Assembly: GCA_913063835.1 (NCBI GenBank) | Contig: CAJXZV010000013.1 | Span: forward strand, 1 to 32,927 | From: an uncultured Eubacteriales bacterium | GTDB lineage: Bacteria; Bacillota; Sulfobacillia; UBA995; UBA9673 | DNA: 32,927 nucleotides | Direction of reading: 5' to 3' | Shown: in pieces, positions 1 through 7,908 of the stretch | Layout: each line of letters starts with the position of its first letter | Numbering within the stretch: position 1 is the stretch's first letter | Notes under the pieces: model-generated | What the model saw: the letters and a program-made list of their open reading frames with translations, nothing else | What the model was told of the DNA's origin: nothing | Database searches by the model: none | Made by a program: the position numbers and the translations under genes

Positions 1-164
1 CCCGAAGCGCATAGCCTGTTCACGGTGACCCCGGGTACGCTGAAAGGAAAACCGGGTAGGATCGCAGCCATCCGGGCCACGTTCCGGTTGTCTTCTCCAG
101 CTTGGTTGGCGCATCCGGCGTAGACGTCGTCGACCGTGGCGGGGTCGATGCCGGTGCGTTCCAC
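1..164 (-). CDS. Thiolase (acetyl-CoA acyltransferase family) fragment, 5'-truncated and running off the left edge
   Basis: Own reverse-strand translation from about 164: VERTGIDPATVDDVYAGCANQAGEDNRNVARMAAILPGFPFSVPGVTVNRLCAS, matching the thiolase segment leading to the active-site Cys (NRLC). The usual N-terminus (VRTPxGRxGG...) is absent upstream in this frame. Confidence 0.72.
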   Translation of the reverse strand, partial: MERTGIDPATVDDVYAGCANQAGEDNRNVARMAAILPGFPFSVPGVTVNRLCAS

Positions 165-165
165 C

Positions 166-1026
166 GCCGAGCTCTTCGGGAGCCAGCCCCTGGGCGAGGA
201 GGTCAAGGGCCCGCCGGTCGCGCTCGTCTATCACCCCCAGGTACTCCTCGAGGCGCTCGGCGAACTCCGCCCGCCTCAGAAGGCCTTCCTGGTGCCCGGT
301 GAGGTACCATTCCGCGTCGAGGTCGAGAAGGGCTCGCGCCGAGCGGACGAAGGCCTCGATGTCACCGTCGGAGCCCGCGTACCACGGTCCGAAGCTGGTG
401 AGGTCTATATCCCCCGTATAGACCAGGCCCTCGTCGGGGAAGTAGGGGCAGGCGAAACCGGCTGTATGCCCCGGGCTGTGGATCATCACCAGGCGTGCGG
501 AGCCCACTGTGAACTCCCCGTAGGGATAGGCCCGAGCCGGCGTACGGGTGGAGAGCCACCACTCGGGGCGGAAGGCCGGGGTGAAAGGCGCCGCCGCCGT
601 TGGCGGGGCGACCGAGGTCGCCGATGTGGGTGCCCCGGGTGCGCCGGCTCTCTCTCCTGCCGCTGTTGACACGGCCTCGACCCACTCCCTGACACCCTCA
701 CCTCCGTAAACCTCCCGGATGCCGAGACGCGAACCGACCTCCTCGAGGTCGGGAAAGCAGTTCCGCTCGATTGGATTCAAGGCCACGGCGGCGGAACGGT
801 AGAGGTGATTCCCCCAGATATGGTCGAAGTGGTAGTGGGTGTTCAAGACCAGGTCGACGCAGCCGACGGTCTCGGCCAGGGCTTCGGGTCCGGCCCCCGG
901 GTCGATGACGGCCCGTTCGCGGCCCCCGTCCACGTAAAGACTGGTGCACCTCGGGAACACGCTCGAGGGCGTCCCCGGGACGACCGTTACAGGACCGAAA
1001 CGGAGCTTCGCATACCCTTTGGCCAT
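166..1026 (-). CDS. MBL-fold metallo-hydrolase (frame stays open to the left edge; MBL-like sequence ends near 166-185)
   Basis: Own reverse-strand translation from ATG at 1026: MAKGYAKLRFGPVTVVPGTPSSVFPRCTSLYVDGGRERAVIDPGAG...LVLNTHYHFDHIWGNH...MIHSPGHTAGFACPYFPDEGLVYTGDIDL...YLTGHQEG; HxHxDH motif and later MBL metal-ligand motifs. Absent from the ORF track because no stop occurs before the window edge. Confidence 0.85.
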
Positions 1027-1249
1027 CGGTGTCACACGTCGCCGAGCTAGTTGGCCAGCCGTCTTCGTTCCCCTGCCGGCGGGAAACAGACACGACCGCG
1101 TCGTGCATGTCTACTCTCGCCCTACGTCCACCGTCACACGGCACGCCCGCCTCGTCGCCACCGCTACCCCCACGGGTGGTGTTCACGCCCATATCACGCC
1201 TCCCCTTCGGCCCGTACCATCGCCTCCGCTGCCTCCACCTCGGACGCGG

Positions 1250-3094
1250 TCACGCCCCCCTCTGCCGGAAGAACGGCCTCAGGGCCTTGAGGAGACCCCG
1301 GTGTCCGGTCGAGTTGGCCAGGGCCAGCCGCTCCTTCCGCCCCGCCCGCTCGAGAGAGTGCCGCACGCGGCCGTTGACCTTGTGCGACACATAGCCGGTC
1401 ATGACGACCACGATGTCGGCGGCCATCGCCTTGGCTTCGGCCCTGCCGGTGTCGCCGGCCTTGAGAGCGTCGAAGCTGCCCCCCAGTCTCTCGACAATCC
1501 TGCGGTAGGTGGCGTGGAAACTGTCGCCTCCCACGACGAGGACCCTCTTGCCGGAGAGCGGCCGTCCGAGCTCTCTGAACCGCCCGTGCGGCGCGGCCTC
1601 GCGGCTGAGCCTCCTCCGCCGGGCGCGGCCCGAGCGCCGGCCTCCGACGGACCGCCGTTCGGCCTTCGCCTCCTCAGGGGTCGGAGCCCGGACCTCGCGG
1701 TGGACCCTGAGGACCCTCACCCTGGGCAGCCTCGGCCGACCTTCGCCCTCGCGGGTGAGCTCCGGGCGCATCACCGTCACCGGGTCCCCGTCGGCGAGGC
1801 CGTGGGCCCGGGCCTCCTCATCGCCGACCCACCCCACCTCTTCACCCTGGACGTCGACCACCTTCCAGGTGTCGGGAGAGTACCGCTCCACGTAGCCGAG
1901 AACCTCTCGGCGGGGACGTCTGTCCAGGACCTCGAGTTCGACCCTGTCGGGCGGGACGATGGTCACCTCCACCAGGTCGCCGTCGGTGAGGTCCAGCCGG
2001 TGGACGTGCGAGGCGGGAACCAGGAGCCTGTAGCCCCCGCGGAGGTCGAAACGTCCGTCGGGCCCGATGTAGCGGAAGGAGAGGCAGGCCTTGAAGGACC
2101 CGGACGGACCCTCCAGGGCGACCCTGTCGAGGCGCTTGCCGAGACGGGCCGTCTTCTCCTTCTCCCGCTCGAGGGCGTCGTGCAGAGCGGCGTTCTCCCG
2201 GTGGAGGTGTTCCACTTCCCGGTCTAGGCGTTCGATCTGACGGTGGGCGGCCTCCAGACGCTGGTCCCGGGCCAAGGCGGCCGATGTCTCTACGACCACC
2301 GGGCCCTGGGACTCCGACAGCTTCTCGGCCGAGGCCAGCCTCTCCTCGAGTTCGGCGACCCGCTTCCTGAGCTCGCCGAGGGCGCGGCCGGCCTCCCCGG
2401 CTTCGCGTTGGGCCTGCTTCTTCTCCTTTTCGAGCTTCCGCAGCCGGTCTTTGAGGCGGGCGAGCTCGGCCTGGTGCTTGGAAGCAGAGCCGGCCATGGG
2501 CGCGGAGGCGCTGGAAGGGGAGGGGCTGGTCGGAGAGGGCCGGGGCTTGCCACCCGTGGGCCTGTCGCCCTGGGAAGGTGCGGGACGGCCGGCTACTGCA
2601 CCGGTCGCCTCTTGCTCCGCGTCGTCCAGCCACCCTTTCTTGAGTCTGAGGGCCAGGCGGTTGGCCCCCTTGCGCTGGTCGAGGTCGAGCCAAAGCACCA
2701 CCGGGAGCTTCCCGAACCGGGCGACCAGGCCAGGCAGGCTGGCCTTCAGGTCCTTGAGACTGCTTCGGGCTATCAGCCGGCCCACCTCGTCGTGCTCGCG
2801 GAGGTAGGCGTCGAGAATGAGACCTGGTGTGCAGTCCCTGGACCGGCTGAGGTGGGTAAGGAGGAGGGGGCGGGGGACCCGGCCTGGGCGAAAGCCGGGC
2901 ACCTCCAGCGAGAGCTCTTCGGCCAGAGTGTAGAGGCTCGCGTCCGACAGCTCGGCAAGGGCAACCTGGATGAGGTCTTCGTCTTCGTGGGCCTCCGGTC
3001 GGTCGTCCTCCCTTTCATCAAAGCCTTCTTCGCCGCCCTCTCCGCCATCGTCCCGAGGGACTCGCTCCCCCTCGGGGAGAAGCTCAGGGTCCAT
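1250..3094 (-). CDS. Coiled-coil protein with C-terminal DUF2325 domain
   Basis: ORF 1250..3115; SD-like GAGGGGAG upstream of ATG at 3094. Long central coiled coil (AELARLKDRLRKLEKEKKQAQREAGE...), beta-rich middle, C-terminal KRVLVVGGDSFHATYRRIVERLGG...ADIVVVMTGYVSHKV...LALANSTGHRGLLKAL resembling DUF2325. Confidence 0.75.
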   Translation of the reverse strand: MDPELLPEGERVPRDDGGEGGEEGFDEREDDRPEAHEDEDLIQVALAELSDASLYTLAEELSLEVPGFRPGRVPRPLLLTHLSRSRDCTPGLILDAYLREHDEVGRLIARSSLKDLKASLPGLVARFGKLPVVLWLDLDQRKGANRLALRLKKGWLDDAEQEATGAVAGRPAPSQGDRPTGGKPRPSPTSPSPSSASAPMAGSASKHQAELARLKDRLRKLEKEKKQAQREAGEAGRALGELRKRVAELEERLASAEKLSESQGPVVVETSAALARDQRLEAAHRQIERLDREVEHLHRENAALHDALEREKEKTARLGKRLDRVALEGPSGSFKACLSFRYIGPDGRFDLRGGYRLLVPASHVHRLDLTDGDLVEVTIVPPDRVELEVLDRRPRREVLGYVERYSPDTWKVVDVQGEEVGWVGDEEARAHGLADGDPVTVMRPELTREGEGRPRLPRVRVLRVHREVRAPTPEEAKAERRSVGGRRSGRARRRRLSREAAPHGRFRELGRPLSGKRVLVVGGDSFHATYRRIVERLGGSFDALKAGDTGRAEAKAMAADIVVVMTGYVSHKVNGRVRHSLERAGRKERLALANSTGHRGLLKALRPFFRQRGA

Positions 3095-3235
3095 GGTGTC
3101 TCCCCTCGATGACATCGCGACTCAGCCGATGCCTCCTCTCGCTCGCCAGCCTTTTTGGCCTCCCGCCGAAAGTCCTCACGGGGATGAGAGAGCCCAGCCT
3201 CTTCAACGCGGGCCCCGTCTCGATTATAGGCCCCT

Positions 3236-3260
3236 CCCACCGTCAACAGCTGACGGTGGG
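3236..3260. promoter_or_regulatory. Perfect hairpin, 10-bp stem with 5-nt loop, in a divergent intergenic region
   Basis: CCCACCGTCA-ACAGC-TGACGGTGGG. Confidence 0.5.
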
Positions 3261-3389
3261 CGACCGTGAAGGCCCGCGTGACCGCCCTCGCCCGTCCGCT
3301 GCGCCCCCCGGCAGGAGTTCGCCGGCGTGGAGAACAACCCCGAAGGTCGAGACCACCGGCGCCAGACCCTGACGGCCCAGTGGCAACCT

Positions 3390-3409
3390 TCATGGGACCC
3401 GTCCCATGA
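3390..3409. promoter_or_regulatory. Operator-like perfect inverted repeat just upstream of the flavin reductase gene
   Basis: TCATGGGAC-CC-GTCCCATGA, 9-bp arms with 2-nt spacer, 21 nt before the ATG at 3431. Confidence 0.5.
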
Positions 3410-3430
3410 CCCGGACCGGAGGCGAGACCC

Positions 3431-4174
3431 ATGACGCACATCCTGGCTCTGAACGGGAGTCCGCGGGGCGTGCGGAGCAACACCGCCGCCATCCTCACGC
3501 CCTTCCTCGAGGGAGCCCGGGAGGCCGGAGCCCGAGTGGAGACCCTCATCGTGCGCGACCTGGACATCGGCTTCTGCCAGGGCTGCTTCACATGCTGGAC
3601 CGCGACACCGGGCGTTTGCTGCCAGAAGGACGACATGGCCGGCGTCCTGGAAAGGTTCCAGGCCGCGGACTACGCCGTCTTCGCCACCCCCCTCTACCAC
3701 TACGGGATGGCCGCCAAGCTCAAGGCCCTCCTGGAGCGGACGCTTCCCCTGCTCGACCCGTATCTCGTGCGGCGCGGCCGGCTCACCACCCACAATCTTC
3801 GGAGAGGAGCACGGTTCCCCCGCCTGGTGCTCGTCTCCAACTGCGGCTTTCCAGAGCGCGACCACTTCCGGAGCCTCGTGGAACAGTTCCGCCAGCTCAC
3901 CGAGGGTCGCGGTCCGGCCGCGACCATCCTGGTCCCGGCCGGCGAGGCCCTCGGGCGCCGCTACTCTCCAGGCGGCCCCTTCGACTGGTTCTATGAGGCC
4001 CTACGTCGGGCCGGGGCAGAACTCGTCAAGGAGGGGCGCCTGAGTCCGGAGACCCAAGAGATTCTGGCTCGCCCGCTCGTCTCGCCGGAGATCTATAACG
4101 AAGCGGCCAACAGGGGCTTCGACTCGCTCCTGGCCTCCAGGGGCAAGGACCCCGGTCGCCTTGGGGGCGAGTAG
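3431..4174 (+). CDS. Flavodoxin-fold NAD(P)H-dependent oxidoreductase / FMN reductase family
   Basis: ILALNGSPRGVRSNTAAIL, CQGCFTCWTATPGVCCQKDDM, FATPLYHYGMAAKLKALLER typical of the NADPH-dependent FMN reductase / iron-sulfur flavoprotein family; GGAGG upstream of the ATG. Confidence 0.88.
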   Translation: MTHILALNGSPRGVRSNTAAILTPFLEGAREAGARVETLIVRDLDIGFCQGCFTCWTATPGVCCQKDDMAGVLERFQAADYAVFATPLYHYGMAAKLKALLERTLPLLDPYLVRRGRLTTHNLRRGARFPRLVLVSNCGFPERDHFRSLVEQFRQLTEGRGPAATILVPAGEALGRRYSPGGPFDWFYEALRRAGAELVKEGRLSPETQEILARPLVSPEIYNEAANRGFDSLLASRGKDPGRLGGE

Positions 4175-4245
4175 CGGCGAGACCAAGGCGACTCTCCTCG
4201 CCGCGGCCTGCTCCCTACCGGGGACTCCCCTGGGGAACCGAGCCA

Positions 4246-4279
4246 AGGGGGAGGGGGACACCGGTGTCCCCCTCCCCCT
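4246..4279. terminator. Perfect 34-bp palindrome, candidate bidirectional terminator between convergent genes
   Basis: AGGGGGAGGGGGACACC/GGTGTCCCCCTCCCCCT between the stop at 4174 (+) and the stop at 4351 (-). No clear T-tract. Confidence 0.55.
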
Positions 4280-4303
4280 CACATGGCACCGCCGGCGGCC
4301 GTG

Positions 4304-4326
4304 CGGCGGCGGCCTGGCCGCCGCCG
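4304..4326. terminator. Second GC-rich perfect hairpin, 11-bp stem
   Basis: CGGCGGCGGCC-T-GGCCGCCGCCG, next to the 3' end of the SLH gene. Confidence 0.35.
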
Positions 4327-4350
4327 TCGGGCCGGTCGGGCCACGCTCCT

Positions 4351-7300
4351 CTATCTGACGTCCATGGCCCTGGAGAGGATCCTCACCGCCCGGGCCCGGG
4401 TCAGGGTCCCGGACGGGTCGAACACTCCGCCCGGCATCCCTTCCATCACCCCGGCCTCGACGACGGCGGCGACGCAGGGCTCAGCCCAGTCCGGGATGGC
4501 CTCCGCGTCGGCGAAGAGGGCGCCGAGGTCGGCTCCGCCGACCGCCAGGTCCAGAGCCCGCGCGGCCATGGCCGCCGCCTCGGCTCTGGTGATGGTGTCG
4601 TTCGGACGCAGGAGCCCGTCCGACCCCATCATGATGCCCTCGCGGAGACAGGCCGACACCCAAGGCAGAGCCCAATCGGGAACGTCCTCGGCGTCGGCGA
4701 ACGCGTCGGGGACGGCCGCCCCGGGCTCGAGCCCGAGCGACCTGGCCAGCAACTTGGCGAACTGGGCCCGGGTCACGGCCAGGTCGGGTCGGAAGGTGCC
4801 GTCCTCGAACCCGTTGACAGCCCCCACGCTGGCCAGACGCAGGATCTCCGCCTCGGCCAGGTGGCCGGCCGCGTCGGGCAGGGCCGGGAAGTCAGGGTCG
4901 ACCATCACCGCGAAGGGCGTCAGGTGGTCGACCGCCGCCGTCAGGGTCCCGGCCGCCTCGTCCACCACCGTCGGGAGGGCCACCCAGCAGGGCGGCTCAG
5001 CGCTGAGGTCCCAGTACCAGATGCGGAGAAGGGCCGGGTCGGTGATTCCCGCTTGGGCGAGGTCCTCCGCGGTGAAGTGCCAGACGATGGTCAGGGTGTG
5101 CTCCAGGTCCTCGACCGGGTCGCCGGTCGCGGTGACCGTCAGTTCGATGTCGTAGACCTCCCCGACGACCTGGAAACCGGCCGTGTCCGGCGGGCCGTCC
5201 GCGGGAGAGACCGTGAGCGTCACGGGCTCGGGATACACCGACTCCGGGACCTCGACCGTGACGGGGACCTCCTCCGGCTCCTCAGGCTCCGGCTCGGGCG
5301 GAGGCGGAGGCGGAGCGGGCACATAGGTCTGCACCTGCGTCTCAACCGCCAGACCGCACGCCGCCGCGGATATGGTGGTCCGTCCCGAACCTGAGGGGGC
5401 CTGCCAGGTCGTGTCGGCGTAGCCGTCCGCGGAGAGGACCGGCGACTCGATACTGCCCCTGGTGGCGGAGAACTCGAACTCCTCTGGAGCCTCGATCAGC
5501 GTACCGTCGCTCAGGCTGAGCCACGCCCTGACCTCGGCGCTGGAACCGGCCCTGACCCTGGTCGGCGCCGTGAGGTGGATCAGGCCCGGGTCCCACGGCC
5601 CGAAGTCGACGTCGCCGATGACCCGGTCGCCCTGGCCCTCGGGGTTGAGGGTCTCGTGCTGCGGCCCGGTGGCGTGGCCCCACCAGTTGCCCCCGGCGTT
5701 GACCGTGGGCACATCCTCGTCCACCCAGAGCCCGCCGCGGTCCTCGGCCCCGCTCGGGTTGTTGCCGGCGATGACGTTGCCGGTGATGACCGTGCCGGTC
5801 GGGGGGTTACCGTAGAAGTTGCAGAGCCCGATGCCGTTCTCGAGGTTGGCCAGGACGTGGTTGCCCTGGATGAGCGTGTCGACGGCTTTGTCCTGGAGGG
5901 AGATCCCGTAGGTGTTGCCCTCGACCCAGTTGCCTCGGATGACCGTGTCGTTGTCCGTCGCCCCGTGGGACTCCCACATCCACCCCAGCACGGCGATGCC
6001 GGTCTCGTTCCCGGTGACCTCGTTCGCCTCCACGAGGACGCCGTCGGTGCAGACGATGATGATGCCGCTGCCGGACCATTCGGGGCCTGGCCAGCCGCAG
6101 CCGGAGACCTCGTTGCCCGTCACCTCTCCGGCCGCGCCGTAGCCGAACTGGATGCCGTTCGGGGCCCAGGTCACATCCTCATCCATCCCCGGTCCGAGCA
6201 CGGTGTTGCCCGTCACCAGGGCCGTCGGGTCGGGCGAAGGCCCCTTGCCGTTGGTCCCGAAGTCACCCTGGATCCCGATGCCTCCGCGGGACCAGCCGCT
6301 TATGTGGTTGCCGGTGACGGTCACCTCGGAGTCGCCGTGGATGATCACGCCGAAGGTCTCCTGCCCGTCGATGTTCATGTTCCGGATGACGTTACCCTCG
6401 ACCCGACCGGAGACGTTCCGGAAGAGGATGCCGGCCGCCCGGCGTTTGCTCCCCGGGGTGCGGTCGTTACCGTCGACGGTGAGCCCGAGGATGTCGACCT
6501 GGATGGTCGTATGGCCCGAGATGTCCCGGGACCCGTCGTCCGGTTCGTCCGTTCCCCCGTAGGCGAAGACCACCGGCTCCCAGGCCTTCGAGCTCTCCGG
6601 GAAGGTGAAGGCCGCCGGGGAGTCAGGGGCCAGTATCACAGGATTCCCGACACCCTGGAGCACCAGGTCCTTGTTGATGACGACCTGCTCCTGGTAGGTC
6701 CCGGCCAGCACCTCCACTGTGTCCCCGGGCGCGGCCTGATTCACCGCTTCCTGTATAGAGCTGAAGATGGCCGGCACCTTGATGCCGCTGCCGCGGACCA
6801 CCACGGCCCGGTCGAACGTGTTCTCGGCGAGGATCTGCTCCAGGTCGAGCACACCGCCGACCAGGTCGGCCACCTGGCAGCGGTTCTCGGCGAACGTGTT
6901 CCCGGTGAGCAAGACGCCGCCGTAGTCACCCGGAGCGCCGCCCTCGACATACAGCCCCGCGCCCTCCTCACCGGCCAGCAGGGAGTCGCTGATGACTATC
7001 CCGTCGGCCGAGGTGAATATGGCCACACCGCTCCAAGCGTTCCCACCGGTGCACAGCCCGGTGACGGCCACATCGGCACACGCGGTGAGGGCGAGGCCGG
7101 CGCCCTTGTTCCCGGCTGTCGACACATCGGTCAGCACGGCTCCTGAGACCGTGTTCAGGTCGATGCCCGACCTCCCTGAGTCGACCACCGCGACATCATG
7201 GATGACGAGGCCGTCCATGTGCTCGATCTTCAAGCCGTAGGCCCATTTCTCCACGGCCGACGGGCCGATGAGCGTGAAGCCCTGGAGGGTGACGTTGTCC

Positions 7301-7641
7301 GCGCCTACGTGGAGCCCGTAGGTCCCGGCGGCGCTCCTGTTGATGGTCACCAGGCCGCTCCCCTCGCCGATGAGCGAGAGAGGCTTCGCTATGGACCAGT
7401 AGGCGCTACCCTCATCGTACATCCCCGCGGCCACGTGGACCGTGCCACCGTCAGCCACGGCCTCGACGCCCTCCCGGACGGTGGCGAAGGCGTCATAGCC
7501 CCACTGGTGGCCTCCAGCGTTTTGCTGGGTGTAGTCGTTGTCCACCCAGACTTCAGCCGGGGCGCTCCCGGCCTTGAGCGGCGTCGCCACGGCCACCACC
7601 ATCAAGAGGGCACCGAGAAGATACACGACCTTCCTGCTCAC
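4351..7641 (-). CDS. Secreted parallel beta-helix repeat protein (NosD/pectate-lyase-like) with Ig-like region, Pro/Glu linker and C-terminal S-layer homology (SLH) repeats
   Basis: Signal peptide MSRKVVYLLGALLMVVAVATPLKA; many beta-helix repeats (VTGNHISGW..., GNEVSGCGW..., VIRGNWVEGNTYGI); linker PPPPPPEPEPEEPEE; SLH repeats such as HLAEAEILRLASVGAVNGFEDGTFRPDLAVTRAQFAKLLARSLGL and MMGSDGLLRPNDTITRAEAAAMAARAL. GTG start with AAGGAGGT SD. Confidence 0.93.
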   Translation of the reverse strand: MSRKVVYLLGALLMVVAVATPLKAGSAPAEVWVDNDYTQQNAGGHQWGYDAFATVREGVEAVADGGTVHVAAGMYDEGSAYWSIAKPLSLIGEGSGLVTINRSAAGTYGLHVGADNVTLQGFTLIGPSAVEKWAYGLKIEHMDGLVIHDVAVVDSGRSGIDLNTVSGAVLTDVSTAGNKGAGLALTACADVAVTGLCTGGNAWSGVAIFTSADGIVISDSLLAGEEGAGLYVEGGAPGDYGGVLLTGNTFAENRCQVADLVGGVLDLEQILAENTFDRAVVVRGSGIKVPAIFSSIQEAVNQAAPGDTVEVLAGTYQEQVVINKDLVLQGVGNPVILAPDSPAAFTFPESSKAWEPVVFAYGGTDEPDDGSRDISGHTTIQVDILGLTVDGNDRTPGSKRRAAGILFRNVSGRVEGNVIRNMNIDGQETFGVIIHGDSEVTVTGNHISGWSRGGIGIQGDFGTNGKGPSPDPTALVTGNTVLGPGMDEDVTWAPNGIQFGYGAAGEVTGNEVSGCGWPGPEWSGSGIIIVCTDGVLVEANEVTGNETGIAVLGWMWESHGATDNDTVIRGNWVEGNTYGISLQDKAVDTLIQGNHVLANLENGIGLCNFYGNPPTGTVITGNVIAGNNPSGAEDRGGLWVDEDVPTVNAGGNWWGHATGPQHETLNPEGQGDRVIGDVDFGPWDPGLIHLTAPTRVRAGSSAEVRAWLSLSDGTLIEAPEEFEFSATRGSIESPVLSADGYADTTWQAPSGSGRTTISAAACGLAVETQVQTYVPAPPPPPPEPEPEEPEEVPVTVEVPESVYPEPVTLTVSPADGPPDTAGFQVVGEVYDIELTVTATGDPVEDLEHTLTIVWHFTAEDLAQAGITDPALLRIWYWDLSAEPPCWVALPTVVDEAAGTLTAAVDHLTPFAVMVDPDFPALPDAAGHLAEAEILRLASVGAVNGFEDGTFRPDLAVTRAQFAKLLARSLGLEPGAAVPDAFADAEDVPDWALPWVSACLREGIMMGSDGLLRPNDTITRAEAAAMAARALDLAVGGADLGALFADAEAIPDWAEPCVAAVVEAGVMEGMPGGVFDPSGTLTRARAVRILSRAMDVR

Positions 7642-7671
7642 AGACCTCTACCTCCTTGCCTTGTCCTCGTC

Positions 7672-7721
7672 GTCCGCGAACCATGGCGCCGGACGGTGCA
7701 GCGGACTTAGCTGTCGGCGCC
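7672..7721 (-). promoter_or_regulatory. Possible structured 5' leader of the SLH gene
   Basis: Minus strand GGCGCCGACAGCTAAGTCCGCTGCACCGTCCGGCGCC: outer GGCGCCG/CGGCGCC, inner CAGC/GCTG with loop UAAGUCC; GTCCGC is complementary to downstream GCGGAC, an interleaved pairing. Confidence 0.25.
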
Positions 7722-7760
7722 ACCCACACATAGTCATTTTTTCCTTAGGTGCCGTGTCTT

Positions 7761-7808
7761 AACCGAACCCCCGACATCTCGGTTGACCCGTCCGGTTGTA
7801 GGAACCGG
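7761..7808 (+). promoter_or_regulatory. Two adjacent small hairpins in the leader of the MalY-like gene
   Basis: AACCGA-N12-TCGGTT (7761-7784) and CCGGTT-GTAGG-AACCGG (7792-7808). Confidence 0.25.
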
Positions 7809-7908
7809 CCGAGTCGGAAGCGGCCTCAGGGTTGGTGAAGGGAAACGGACCCGCCGGGCCTAATGGCAGTAACGCTCGCGCGGGCCTGGAAGACAAGGAG
7901 GCAGACGA

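Noticed and set aside
944-2227. 427-aa plus-strand ORF opposite DUF2325/MBL genes
   Set aside because: Spans two minus-strand genes and an intergenic gap; Pro/Arg-rich without motifs.
5575-7146. 523-aa plus-strand ORF opposite the beta-helix gene
   Set aside because: The VAGDDVAGDD/HDHAEGLLPVD-type composition mirrors the Val/Gly/Asn/Thr repeats of the real gene; no independent evidence.
7745-7908. Known riboswitch, T-box or small RNA such as SRP in the leader of the MalY-like gene
   Set aside because: Compared by eye with SAM-I, cobalamin, T-box and SRP core motifs and found no convincing match; kept only as an unassigned structured leader.
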